From M3007 sp964589365 (lineage in GTDB: Bacteria; Bacteroidota; Bacteroidia; Chitinophagales; Saprospiraceae), in NCBI GenBank assembly GCA_964589365.1, contig CAZPTQ010000030.1, positions 1 to 34,117 of the forward strand: a stretch of DNA of 34,117 bases. The letters are read 5' to 3'. Positions 25,464 through 32,796 of the stretch are shown here, piece after piece (within the stretch, counting starts at the first letter, position 1; every line of letters starts with the position of its first letter). Below the pieces are notes generated by a model. That model worked only from the letters and a program-made list of their open reading frames with translations. It was not told the DNA's origin and did not search any database. The position numbers were made by a program, and so were the translations under genes.

Positions 25464-26210
25464 ATGTTCAAGCTGTTCAAAACAACACCGCCCCCCACCC
25501 TGCCTGACTTTTCCGTGTTGGGCACAGACCTGCACTCCCACCTGCTGCCAGGAATAGACGACGGTGCGCCAGATTTAGAGACTTCTCTCGTCCTGATTCG
25601 AGCATTGGAAGACTTGGGTTTTAAACGGATTTATACCACACCGCATGTGATGTCGGATTATTACCCGAACTCCCGAAACTTGATTCTGAGAAAAAAAGAC
25701 GAGGTACAGGACGCGCTTGATGAATTGGGTATGGAAATTGAATTCGGCGCAGCAGCAGAATACTATCTGGACGCAAACTTTGCAGGAATGCTAAAAGGCG
25801 AACGCTTGTTGACCTTGCCTGGTGATCGGGTACTGGTGGAAATGTCGTTCCACCAGCCCTATCGCGAGCTGCACCGCATCATGTTTGACCTGCAAATGAA
25901 AGGATACCACCCCATCCTGGCCCACCCGGAACGCTATCCCTACTACCGTTCTGCAGAGGACTATGAAAACCTGAAAGCCATGGGCTGCGCCCTGCAAATC
26001 AACCTGCTTTCGCTCACGGGCTACTACGGAAAGCCAATACAATCTGCCGCCAAAACCATCCTTGACCTTGGCCTCGCCGACTTTCTCGCCACCGACCTGC
26101 ATCACGCCCGCCACGCGGCGAATCTCCGGCAGGCACTTTCCCACGAATTGGTTGTCAAGACCCTACAAGCGACTTCTTTTCAGAATGGTATAATCAAAAA
26201 CAAAACCTGA
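25464..26210 (+). CDS. PHP-type protein tyrosine phosphatase (CpsB/YwqE family)
   Basis: This 248-residue PHP-domain protein is predicted to dephosphorylate the Wzc-like tyrosine kinase and so control polymer assembly. Metal-ligand motifs are DLHSHLLPGIDDGA (His24, His26, Asp32), TPHVM (His61), AAAEYYLD (Glu99), LAHPERY (His154) and ATDLHHA (Asp211, His213). All expected PHP ligands are present. Start ATG 25464 gives MFKLFKTTP; the frame is open to a GTG at 25434, but that lies in the repeat element. Its partner kinase is at 3799. Confidence 0.92.
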   Translation: MFKLFKTTPPPTLPDFSVLGTDLHSHLLPGIDDGAPDLETSLVLIRALEDLGFKRIYTTPHVMSDYYPNSRNLILRKKDEVQDALDELGMEIEFGAAAEYYLDANFAGMLKGERLLTLPGDRVLVEMSFHQPYRELHRIMFDLQMKGYHPILAHPERYPYYRSAEDYENLKAMGCALQINLLSLTGYYGKPIQSAAKTILDLGLADFLATDLHHARHAANLRQALSHELVVKTLQATSFQNGIIKNKT

Positions 26211-26216
26211 CCTTTG
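26209..26216 (+). promoter_or_regulatory. Possible -7 promoter box upstream of gmd
   Basis: GACCTTTG followed by CATC matches TAnnTTTG with one mismatch (G for T at the first base) and resembles the TACCTTTGCA box at 21334. It overlaps the phosphatase stop and lies 43 bases before the gmd ATG. No -33 box is evident. Confidence 0.35.
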
Positions 26217-26258
26217 CATCTTCAATTTTAGCAGGCTAAACCGTTCTGCTTAACAACT

Positions 26259-27365
26259 ATGAAAAAAGCCCTCATCACCGGCATCACTGGCCAAGACGGC
26301 GCCTACCTCGCCGAATTTTTATTGAAAAAAGGTTATGAAGTCCACGGTATCAAACGCCGCTCTTCGCTGTTCAACACCGAACGGGTGGATCATTTATACC
26401 AAGACCCACATGTTGACAATCAACGATTTATCCTCCATTACGGCGACCTGACAGACTCCACGAACCTTATCCGGATCATGCAGCAGGTGCAGCCGGACGA
26501 GGTGTACAACCTTGGCGCCCAAAGCCATGTGCAGGTGAGTTTTGAAACGCCGGAGTACACCGCCAACGCAGATGCGGTAGGCGCGTTGCGTTTGTTGGAA
26601 GCGATTCGATTGTTGGATCTGAGTGAGAAGACCAGGTTTTACCAAGCAAGCACCTCGGAACTCTACGGCCTGGTACAAGAAACACCACAGCGCGAAAGCA
26701 CCCCGTTCTACCCGCGCTCGCCGTATGGAGTGGCAAAACTATATGCCTATTGGATTACGGTGAATTACCGGGAGAGTTACGGAATGTTTGCCTGCAACGG
26801 AATCTTGTTCAACCACGAAAGCCCCACCAGAGGCGAGACCTTCGTAACCCGCAAAATCACCCGTGCAGCAGCGAAAATTTCTCTTGGGTTGCAAGACAAA
26901 CTCTGGCTCGGCAACCTGGACGCGCAGCGCGACTGGGGGCATGCCCGCGACTATGTGGAGGCAATGTGGATGATGATGCAACAACCCGTGGCAGAGGATT
27001 TTGTGATCGCCACAGGCAAGACCACAGCGGTGCGCGAATTCTGTCGTATGGCCTTCCTCGAAGTGGGCGTGGATCTGGAATTTCAAGGAAAGGGGGTGGA
27101 TGAACTAGGCTTGGTTTCTAGTTCAACCAACCCAAAACTGAAACCCGGACAGGTAGTCATCGCCATTGACCCGCGTTATTTCCGGCCCGCAGAAGTGGAT
27201 TTGTTGGTGGGTGATGCGAGCAAGGCGAAAGAGAAATTGGGTTGGGAAGCCAAGCGGACTTTACAAGCGTTAGTGTCAGAAATGGTGGCCAGCGACTTGC
27301 AACTTTTCCAACGAGAGGAGTATTTGAAACAGGGGGGATTTGAGATTCGAAATGAATTTGAGTAA
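26259..27365 (+). CDS. gmd: GDP-mannose 4,6-dehydratase
   Basis: This 368-residue SDR enzyme converts GDP-D-mannose to GDP-4-keto-6-deoxy-D-mannose, the first step to GDP-L-fucose. The NADP motif is TGITGQDGAYLAE (7-19) with the Gmd-specific IKRRSSLFNTERVDHLY (31-47). Catalytic residues are in QASTSELYG (Thr132, Glu134) and YGVAK (Tyr156, Lys160). NHESPTRGETFVTRKITRA and GNLDAQRDWGHARDYVEAMW are diagnostic of Gmd. Length is normal. GDP-L-fucose synthase follows after a 55-base gap that contains a palindrome. Confidence 0.97.
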   Translation: MKKALITGITGQDGAYLAEFLLKKGYEVHGIKRRSSLFNTERVDHLYQDPHVDNQRFILHYGDLTDSTNLIRIMQQVQPDEVYNLGAQSHVQVSFETPEYTANADAVGALRLLEAIRLLDLSEKTRFYQASTSELYGLVQETPQRESTPFYPRSPYGVAKLYAYWITVNYRESYGMFACNGILFNHESPTRGETFVTRKITRAAAKISLGLQDKLWLGNLDAQRDWGHARDYVEAMWMMMQQPVAEDFVIATGKTTAVREFCRMAFLEVGVDLEFQGKGVDELGLVSSSTNPKLKPGQVVIAIDPRYFRPAEVDLLVGDASKAKEKLGWEAKRTLQALVSEMVASDLQLFQREEYLKQGGFEIRNEFE

Positions 27366-27374
27366 ATTTCCTTC

Positions 27375-27408
27375 TAAACCTCGTTGGTTTTAAAATCTAC
27401 GAGGTTTA
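27375..27408. repeat. Imperfect palindrome between gmd and fcl
   Basis: TAAACCTCG and CGAGGTTTA arms flank an AT-rich centre containing TTTTAAAA; all but a few central positions pair. No T-run follows, so it is classed as a dispersed palindrome and not a terminator. Confidence 0.75.
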
Positions 27409-27420
27409 AGCGTTCAATAA

Positions 27421-28347
27421 ATGAAAGAAACAGACAAAATCTACATCGCCGGCCACCGAGGAATGGTCGGTTCAGCCATTCTCCGAAGACTCCAGGCAGA
27501 AGGCTTTACGAACTTCGTGCTCGCCGATTCAAGGGCACTTGACCTGCGCAACCAATTGGAAGTCACCGAGTTCTTCCGGCGTGAAAAACCAGTTCATGTC
27601 TTCCTCGCGGCTGCCAAAGTCGGTGGAATCCTGGCCAACAATACCTACCGTGCCGAGTTTTTGTACGACAACTTGATGATTGAAGCAAACGTAATAGACG
27701 CAGCTTATCGGCACGGGGTGGAAAAATTAATGTTCCTCGGGTCTTCTTGCATTTACCCAAAAATGGCGCCGCAGCCCTTGAAAGAGGAAGCCTTACTCAC
27801 TGGCCTTTTAGAGCCAACCAACGAACCCTACGCCATTGCCAAAATCGCGGGCATCAAACTTTGTGATGCTTACCGGGCGCAATACGGCTGCAATTTCGTC
27901 AGCGTAATGCCCACCAACCTTTACGGCCCCAATGACAATTACCACCCGGAGAACAGCCATGTGCTGCCTGCATTGTTGCGCAAATTCCATGAAGCAAAGA
28001 TTGAAAACCAAGCCTTCGTCACCCTATGGGGCACCGGCACACCGCGCCGCGAATTCCTACATGTGGACGACCTTGCCGACGCTTGTTTTTACCTGATGCA
28101 ACATTACAACGAGCCGGGTTTCGTCAACATCGGCACAGGCGAAGACCTCCCGATTTTGGAACTGGCCCAACTGGTACAGCGCATTGTAGGTTACGCCGGA
28201 GAAATTCGCCACGACCTGAGCAAGCCCGACGGAACACCGCGCAAACTTATGGATGTCAGCAAATTGCACGGGCTTGGCTGGAAAGCAAAAATTGATTTGA
28301 AAGCGGGCATTCAGGCATTATTTCAAGAAGTAAAAGACAAACTTTGA
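27421..28347 (+). CDS. fcl: GDP-L-fucose synthase
   Basis: This 308-residue SDR epimerase/reductase converts GDP-4-keto-6-deoxymannose to GDP-L-fucose. It shows AGHRGMVGSAI (10-20), AAAKVGGILAN (63-73), the Ser/Cys region GSSCIYPK (107-114), YAIAK (Tyr137, Lys141), and HVLPALLRKF (His180), which includes the residues expected for epimerisation (Cys110, His180). LWGTGTPRREFLHVDDLADA is diagnostic of the family. It lies between gmd and manC. Confidence 0.97.
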   Translation: MKETDKIYIAGHRGMVGSAILRRLQAEGFTNFVLADSRALDLRNQLEVTEFFRREKPVHVFLAAAKVGGILANNTYRAEFLYDNLMIEANVIDAAYRHGVEKLMFLGSSCIYPKMAPQPLKEEALLTGLLEPTNEPYAIAKIAGIKLCDAYRAQYGCNFVSVMPTNLYGPNDNYHPENSHVLPALLRKFHEAKIENQAFVTLWGTGTPRREFLHVDDLADACFYLMQHYNEPGFVNIGTGEDLPILELAQLVQRIVGYAGEIRHDLSKPDGTPRKLMDVSKLHGLGWKAKIDLKAGIQALFQEVKDKL

Positions 28348-28354
28348 TTCATCA

Positions 28355-28383
28355 ACAAATCAACAACCTAACAAATCAACAAC
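28355..28383. repeat. Direct repeat in fcl-manC gap
   Basis: ACAAATCAACAAC occurs twice at 28355-28367 and 28371-28383 (period 16), filling the gap up to four bases before the manC start. No promoter or terminator signal was seen in this gap. Confidence 0.75.
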
Positions 28384-28387
28384 TTAA

Positions 28388-29461
28388 ATGAATCACACAT
28401 ACGTCGCCATCATGGCCGGAGGAGTTGGAAGCCGCTTTTGGCCCGGCAGCCGAGAAGCCTACCCCAAACAATTTCTCGATATGCTCGGTGTGGGCAAGAG
28501 CCTGCTGCGCCTCACTTTCGAGCGTTTTTTACCGATATGCCCGGCCAGCCACATATTCATCGTCACAAATGCCGCCTACCGCGACTTGATTCTCGAACAA
28601 ATCCCTGAAATATCGGAAAATCAAATCCTCTGCGAACCCAGCCGCAACAACACGGCCCCTTGCGTAGCCTGGACGGCTTTCAAACTCGCAGACCTGGACC
28701 CGGAAGCCAATTTTATCATCGCCCCTTCCGACCACATCGTGTTGAAAGAACCTGCCTTTCTCGAAAAAATACAGACCGCGCTTGACTATGCAGCTGCACA
28801 CGACGCGCTGCTCACGCTCGGCATTCAGCCCTCCCGCCCCGACACTGGCTATGGCTATATTCAGATGGAAAACGAGACCGCAGCCGGTATTTTCAAAGTC
28901 AAACGGTTTACAGAAAAGCCGGACCTCGCTAATGCGCAGCAATTTGTCGCCTCCGGAGAATACCTCTGGAATGCAGGCATTTTCATCTGGCGTGCCTCAA
29001 GCATTCTCCGTGCTTACCAAACCCTCGCGCCCGAAATTTTCTCTATTTTGGAAAAAGGCCAAGATGTTTATAATACTCCTGAAGAACAGGCTTTTATCAA
29101 CAAAGCCTATCCCACCGCGCCCAATATTTCGGTGGACTTCGCAATCATGGAAAAAGCGAAAAACGTCTTCACTTTACCCGCTGAATTTGGTTGGAGCGAC
29201 CTCGGTACCTGGGCCAGCCTCCACGCCGAATACCCAAAAGATGAAAACGGCAACGCATTGCATGGAAATGTCATCGCACTCGATACGCACGACACGCTCA
29301 TACGCATTCCCGAAGGCAAAATCGCCGTGGTGAAAGACTTGCACGATTACATCGTGGTAGACACACCCGATGCGCTGCTCATCTACCCAAAATCCAAAGA
29401 ACAGGAAGTGAAGCAAGTGACGGCGTTGGTGAAAGAGAAATTGGGGGGAAAACATCTGTAG
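28388..29461 (+). CDS. manC: Mannose-1-phosphate guanylyltransferase
   Basis: This 357-residue nucleotidyltransferase makes GDP-mannose from mannose-1-phosphate and GTP, the precursor for gmd and fcl. The signature is MAGGVGSRFWPGSREAYPKQFLDM near the N-terminus, shortened here as GGVGSRFWP and YPKQF. FIIAPSDHIV, FTEKPDL, WNAGIFIWRAS and GWSDLGTWASL follow. The length corresponds to the short form without a fused phosphomannose isomerase domain, which is usual in Bacteroidota. It ends the GDP-fucose module and is followed by a 360-base gap. Confidence 0.96.
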   Translation: MNHTYVAIMAGGVGSRFWPGSREAYPKQFLDMLGVGKSLLRLTFERFLPICPASHIFIVTNAAYRDLILEQIPEISENQILCEPSRNNTAPCVAWTAFKLADLDPEANFIIAPSDHIVLKEPAFLEKIQTALDYAAAHDALLTLGIQPSRPDTGYGYIQMENETAAGIFKVKRFTEKPDLANAQQFVASGEYLWNAGIFIWRASSILRAYQTLAPEIFSILEKGQDVYNTPEEQAFINKAYPTAPNISVDFAIMEKAKNVFTLPAEFGWSDLGTWASLHAEYPKDENGNALHGNVIALDTHDTLIRIPEGKIAVVKDLHDYIVVDTPDALLIYPKSKEQEVKQVTALVKEKLGGKHL

Positions 29462-29466
29462 AGCAA

Positions 29467-29615
29467 GCTGGGGATTTTCTGCTGGAGGCAAAAACGAAGG
29501 CTTTTTTTGTCAGTTTTTGCATTTTTGAAGGAAAATAACCTTCCCTCTGTGACTGAAAAAAAGTGGAAAACGAAGAAAAAAGAACCGTTTTTGACCCCCT
29601 GAGAAAATCCCCAGC
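29467..29615. repeat. 149-base segment bounded by 14-base perfect inverted repeat
   Basis: GCTGGGGATTTTCT at 29467-29480 has its exact reverse complement at 29602-29615. The interior holds a smaller GCAAAAAC/GTTTTTGC hairpin and a GAAGG/CCTTC hairpin and no ORF. It begins right after the manC stop. It could be a small inserted element or part of a long 3' UTR structure. Confidence 0.6.
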
Positions 29616-29654
29616 ATGTTCTAGATCAGGGTTTCCCCTAGGATGCTACGCCCT

Positions 29655-29716
29655 GTTAACAGGTCAAATACTTATTTTTCAAAAAAATATCTCACAAAAT
29701 TTTGACCCTTGTTAAC
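29655..29716. promoter_or_regulatory. Imperfect dyad, candidate operator
   Basis: GTTAACAGGTCAAA (29655-29668) is mirrored by TTTGACCCTTGTTAAC (29701-29716), identical apart from a two-base insertion. The right half overlaps the predicted promoter of the DUF433 gene. This arrangement would suit an autoregulatory or repressor site, but no binding protein is identified. Confidence 0.4.
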
Positions 29717-29730
29717 ATTCTCTAACTTCG
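29701..29730 (+). promoter_or_regulatory. Candidate promoter for DUF433 gene
   Basis: TTTG at 29701-29704 is followed after 18 bases by TAACTTCG at 29723-29730, one mismatch from the TAnnTTTG -7 box. The spacing suits the Bacteroidota -33/-7 promoter. The ATG at 29824 is about 94 bases downstream. Confidence 0.45.
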
Positions 29731-29823
29731 CCCTACTAAATCGTTTTAATCATTTCTTTTCTCTTAATCCAAGCCTTGTATAATCCCGGCCCGTTTTTTC
29801 AACAATTTAAACAGCAGTGCCGG

Positions 29824-30102
29824 ATGAGTCTTTTTACTTCCATCAGTGTACACCCTGAAATTCAAGATGGAGCACCTGTTTTTAGCGGAACTCGTGTTCG
29901 TGTAGAAACTTTTTACGACTTCCTTCGCGTCGGTGTGAGCGTCAACGAGTTTTTGGACGAGTTCCCGTCCATCACCCGCGACCAAGCGTTGGAAGTGTAT
30001 GATTTGATGAACAAAAAGGTCACACCTGATCAAATTGCTTCCCTTGCAGGGCCGCAATCAAACATGCTACCCGGTGAGGGCCGTATGTTTGCAGCAAGGT
30101 GA
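29824..30102 (+). CDS. DUF433 small protein (antitoxin-like)
   Basis: This 92-residue protein matches the DUF433 family: ISVHPEIQDGAPVFSGTRVRVETFYDFL followed (as separate motifs) by VNEFLDEFPSITRDQALEVY. DUF433 proteins form a helical, DNA-binding-like fold and often act as the antitoxin beside a PIN-like (DUF5615) toxin. No such partner is present on either side. Start ATG 29824 is chosen over an in-frame upstream codon at 29776 because the family's N-terminus begins close to SISVHPEI. It is the only non-polysaccharide gene in the window. A terminator-like hairpin follows its stop. Confidence 0.82.
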   Translation: MSLFTSISVHPEIQDGAPVFSGTRVRVETFYDFLRVGVSVNEFLDEFPSITRDQALEVYDLMNKKVTPDQIASLAGPQSNMLPGEGRMFAAR

Positions 30103-30135
30103 GTCAACTTAGTTCAAACAAACGCACTACAAAAG

Positions 30136-30180
30136 AATCTCTGAACCAACCGAAGTGGGTGGTGGTTCAGAGATTTTTTT
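30136..30180 (+). terminator. Rho-independent terminator-like hairpin
   Basis: A perfect 13-base stem (30136-30148, AATCTCTGAACCA, with 30163-30175) closes a 14-base loop and is followed by a run of T (30174-30180). It lies 33 bases after the DUF433 stop and 13 bases before the likely start of the next glycosyltransferase, so it could terminate the DUF433 transcript or attenuate the downstream gene. Confidence 0.85.
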
Positions 30181-30193
30181 ATGCCCGAAATCC

Positions 30194-31342
30194 GTGAGAA
30201 ACCCACTTAAACCTGCTCCTCGCGTTGCATTGGTGGCCAGCATCGCTTGGACACTCTGGAACTATCGCCTTTCCCTCATCAAGGAATTGGAAGCAGCGGG
30301 CTATGAAGTCATCCTCCTCGCCGCCGACGATGCATCTCGGCTTCAGCTAGAGCACCATACCTACGCAAAGTTTTTTCCGCTACGCCAACTCTCGCGACGC
30401 AGCCTTTCCCCATACCAAAACCTGAAATTCCTGTTTGAAATTTTCTTTGTGCTACGCCATCGTCGTCCCGATCTAGTATTGTTTTTTACCATCCGCCCTA
30501 ATACTTTAGGAAATCTCGCTGCCGCCGTAGCAGGTATTCCCAGTATTTCAACGGTTGAAGGCATGGGAATATCGGGCAGCTCACAGGGTTGGCTCCGTCG
30601 GCTCACACTTGCGTTATATCGCTTGGCATTCCGCCATTCATGCAAGGTGATTTTTTTAAACAACGATGACCTTCAGGATTTTTTGTACCAGCGAATTGTC
30701 GACCCCGAAAAAGCCCTGCTTGTGCATGGACCAGGGGTGGATTTGCAGCACTTTTCACCGCGTGTTAAAGCGTCTTATGATAAAATCGTGTTTCTCTTTG
30801 TCGCCCGGTTGCTATCAGAAAAAGGCATTCGCGAATTTGCCAATGCCGCACGGTATTTAAAAAATAAGGGGGTAGCTGCCGAATTTCGTGTGCTCGGTAG
30901 TACCGATTCGGGCAATCCAACCACGATTTCGAATGCTGAATTGGAAGCATGGGTGCAAGAGGGTATCTTACAACACCTTGGTTTTCTGGACGATGTGCGA
31001 CCCGCAGTTGCCCAGGCAGACGTGCTGGTATTGCCGTCGTATTATCGAGAAGGCGTGCCACGCTCTGTGCTGGAAGCGATGGGCATGGAAAAACCCATCA
31101 TCACAACGGATAATGTGGGTTGTCGAGACACCGTAGTGGACGGCAAAAATGGGTTCCTCATTCCATCCCGAAATGTTGCAGCCCTTGTCGAAGCCATGGA
31201 AAAAACCATAGCACTCTCCCCTGCCCAACGTGCCGATATGGGTCGGGTCAGCCGAGAAATGGCCGAGCAGGAATTTGGCGATCCGTTGGTGCTGCCTAAG
31301 TATTTGGCACTTATTCAGGAAGTGCTGTCCTTAAAGCATTAG
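30194..31342 (+). CDS. PglA/CapM-like glycosyltransferase (GT4)
   Basis: This 382-residue GT-B enzyme has RVALVASIAWTLWNYRLSLI at the N-terminus, LVLFFTIRPNTLGNLAA and STVEGMGISG in the acceptor domain, FLFVARLLSEKGIREFANA, and the donor motif EGVPRSVLEAMGMEKPIITT followed by VGCRDTV. These are typical of the PglA-like group that transfers GalNAc- or 6-deoxy-sugar residues. GTG 30194 is chosen; an in-frame GTG at 30155 lies inside the terminator loop. No promoter fits between the hairpin and this start. The 3' end overlaps the convergent minus-strand gene by 32 bases. Confidence 0.88.
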   Translation: MRNPLKPAPRVALVASIAWTLWNYRLSLIKELEAAGYEVILLAADDASRLQLEHHTYAKFFPLRQLSRRSLSPYQNLKFLFEIFFVLRHRRPDLVLFFTIRPNTLGNLAAAVAGIPSISTVEGMGISGSSQGWLRRLTLALYRLAFRHSCKVIFLNNDDLQDFLYQRIVDPEKALLVHGPGVDLQHFSPRVKASYDKIVFLFVARLLSEKGIREFANAARYLKNKGVAAEFRVLGSTDSGNPTTISNAELEAWVQEGILQHLGFLDDVRPAVAQADVLVLPSYYREGVPRSVLEAMGMEKPIITTDNVGCRDTVVDGKNGFLIPSRNVAALVEAMEKTIALSPAQRADMGRVSREMAEQEFGDPLVLPKYLALIQEVLSLKH

Positions 31343-32771
31343 ATGCTGGCAAATTAATTATCGCAAAATACCGCCCTGCAATATTCTCTACCAAAAACGG
31401 CGCAACACGCTCCGCGATTTCCGCCGCGCTCGGGGTCGGTTTTTCGCTTTCGAGCCATTCGAGCCAGCGATGAAGTTCGCTATCTCCCACTTTCCCGTTT
31501 GATATATGGAGCTTGTGTACCCCGGAACTCCGTTCCGGGGAATGCTCCATTAGCGCAGCCCCGGAACGGAGTTCCGGGGTACATGCCCTTTCAAAAAACT
31601 GAGCAAATGGGTCGTTTTCCACATACGACAAATTAAGCACCGGTTTGCCTCCCGCGAGGTAATCCACGGCCTTGCTCGGCAATTGAAAATCAGTGGTATT
31701 GCCGATATTGAGCAGGATGTCCATCTCTTGCATGGCTGCCCGAACCACTTCTCTTGAACAAAGTCCATGCAGCCTTATACATGGCTCCGCGTTTAATTTT
31801 TCAAAAAACTCCGGGAAGATCTCTCCATAAAAATGGATTTCTAACCGCCCGCGCAAATCAGGGCGCAACGCAAAGGTTTTCGACAGTAAATCTAAGAAAG
31901 CATCAGGAGTCCGCGTAGGGGCGTACAGGGCGCCGAAATAGCCCATTTTGTTTATCCGCCGTGGCCTTGGCGGAGGAGGAGTGATTGCTGGATTGTTTAT
32001 CCGCCGTAGCCTTGGCGGAGGAGGAGTGATTGTCGATGCGGATAATAGTGGCGGCACTACGATCATTTTCTCGACGGCTTTTTCACCATATTGTTCGCGG
32101 TATTTGCGCAGGGTAGCCTCGGTTGTAACGGTCACGGCATCGGCGGCTTCAAGAATTCGGCGTTCGAGGTGGCGGTTTTTCTTTTGGTAAAAAAGGGGAT
32201 TGTTGGGGGACTTTGCCTGAAAGGAGAATGGGTCGCCGATGTCGGCAAGCCAGAATGGGGATGGGTCGTAAGACCCGTGCACAGCTAAACCCTTCCTAAG
32301 GCTCAAAGCCGTAGGAAGGGTAGAGAGCCCAATCAAATGTCCCGTAAACGGCAACGAAACTGTGATGACCGCATCAAAACGCTCGTTATCTAGCAGTTGC
32401 CGCATTTTACGCATTGCCGGGAAATACCATACACAAGCATCGTCTGGGAAAAACAGGTTCTTCCAAATGCTTTTATAGGCCCAGGCGGCTAATCGTGCCC
32501 CAATACTCGGCTTTTTGGGTTTCGTCCCTACCCTACCCCTTGCTTGTCGGCTGCCAAGCCAGTAATACACCCATTCTTTTAACGAATCAAACCCGACGCG
32601 GTGGATCCGTACACCCTTCAAAACCTCACTTTTGCCATGCTCATGTACCCTCGCCGTCAAAACATGAACCTCATGCCCTTCACTAGCCCAATGCTCCGCC
32701 ACAGCCGCCCAACGGTGTGCACGAGGATGGATAAAGGGTCGGTACCACGCGGTGACGATGAGTATTTTCAA
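31311..32771 (-). CDS. Glycosyltransferase GT4-like with three in-frame repeat insertions
   Basis: This 486-residue GT-B protein begins MKILIVTAWYRPFIHPRAHR. It has VITVSLPFTGHLIGL, WLADIGDPFSF, ADAVTVTTEATLRKYRE, MGYFGALYAPTRTPDAFLDLL and LPSKAVDYLAGGKPVLNLSY. These are typical of GT4 proteins whose first E of the E-x7-E motif is replaced. Three segments are foreign to the family: residues 151-161 (a 33-base palindrome), about 247-275 (two 15-residue copies of a TPPPPR-x-RRIN unit) and 397-418 (a 66-base palindrome). All keep the frame and fall at likely loops. The start is TTG 32771, seven bases after the upstream gene. Whether the product is active is uncertain. Confidence 0.85.
   Translation of the reverse strand: MKILIVTAWYRPFIHPRAHRWAAVAEHWASEGHEVHVLTARVHEHGKSEVLKGVRIHRVGFDSLKEWVYYWLGSRQARGRVGTKPKKPSIGARLAAWAYKSIWKNLFFPDDACVWYFPAMRKMRQLLDNERFDAVITVSLPFTGHLIGLSTLPTALSLRKGLAVHGSYDPSPFWLADIGDPFSFQAKSPNNPLFYQKKNRHLERRILEAADAVTVTTEATLRKYREQYGEKAVEKMIVVPPLLSASTITPPPPRLRRINNPAITPPPPRPRRINKMGYFGALYAPTRTPDAFLDLLSKTFALRPDLRGRLEIHFYGEIFPEFFEKLNAEPCIRLHGLCSREVVRAAMQEMDILLNIGNTTDFQLPSKAVDYLAGGKPVLNLSYVENDPFAQFFERACTPELRSGAALMEHSPERSSGVHKLHISNGKVGDSELHRWLEWLESEKPTPSAAEIAERVAPFLVENIAGRYFAIINLPASNALRTALPE
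31517..31582. repeat. In-frame 66-base palindrome in glycosyltransferase gene
   Basis: Perfect 24-base arms (31517-31540 and 31559-31582) flank an 18-base loop; each arm holds the smaller palindrome CCGGAACTCCGTTCCGG. The length is exactly 22 codons and it encodes residues 397-418 of the minus-strand glycosyltransferase (CTPELRSG then SPERSSGVH). Confidence 0.92.
31948..32032. repeat. In-frame tandem duplication in glycosyltransferase gene
   Basis: Two 40-base copies (31948-31987 and 31993-32032), period 45, differ at one base. Each contains TCCGCC and GGCGGA arms of a small hairpin. The period is exactly 15 codons and the copies encode the repeated ITPPPPR-x-RRIN peptide of the minus-strand glycosyltransferase. 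Confidence 0.92.
32289..32321. repeat. In-frame 33-base palindrome in glycosyltransferase gene
   Basis: Arms of 15 bases (32289-32303 and 32307-32321) pair with one mismatch around the loop CAA. The length is exactly 11 codons and it encodes residues 151-161 (TLPTALSLRKG) of the minus-strand glycosyltransferase. Confidence 0.88.
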
Positions 32772-32772
32772 C

Positions 32773-32796
32773 TATGAATTATGAACTATGAACTAT
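32773..32796. repeat. Heptamer tandem repeat spanning a gene junction
   Basis: Three 7-base units (TATGAAT, TATGAAC, TATGAAC) plus a partial copy span the junction of the two minus-strand genes. They encode the last residues (IVHSS) and the stop of the upstream gene and directly precede the TTG start of the next one. Confidence 0.8.

Noticed and set aside
27375..27408. Intrinsic terminator after gmd
   Set aside because: The stem is not followed by a T-run and the centre is AT-rich; gmd and fcl are expected to be co-transcribed.
29462..30193. Toxin gene partner for the DUF433 protein
   Set aside because: No ORF with PIN-like motifs is present on either strand on either side.
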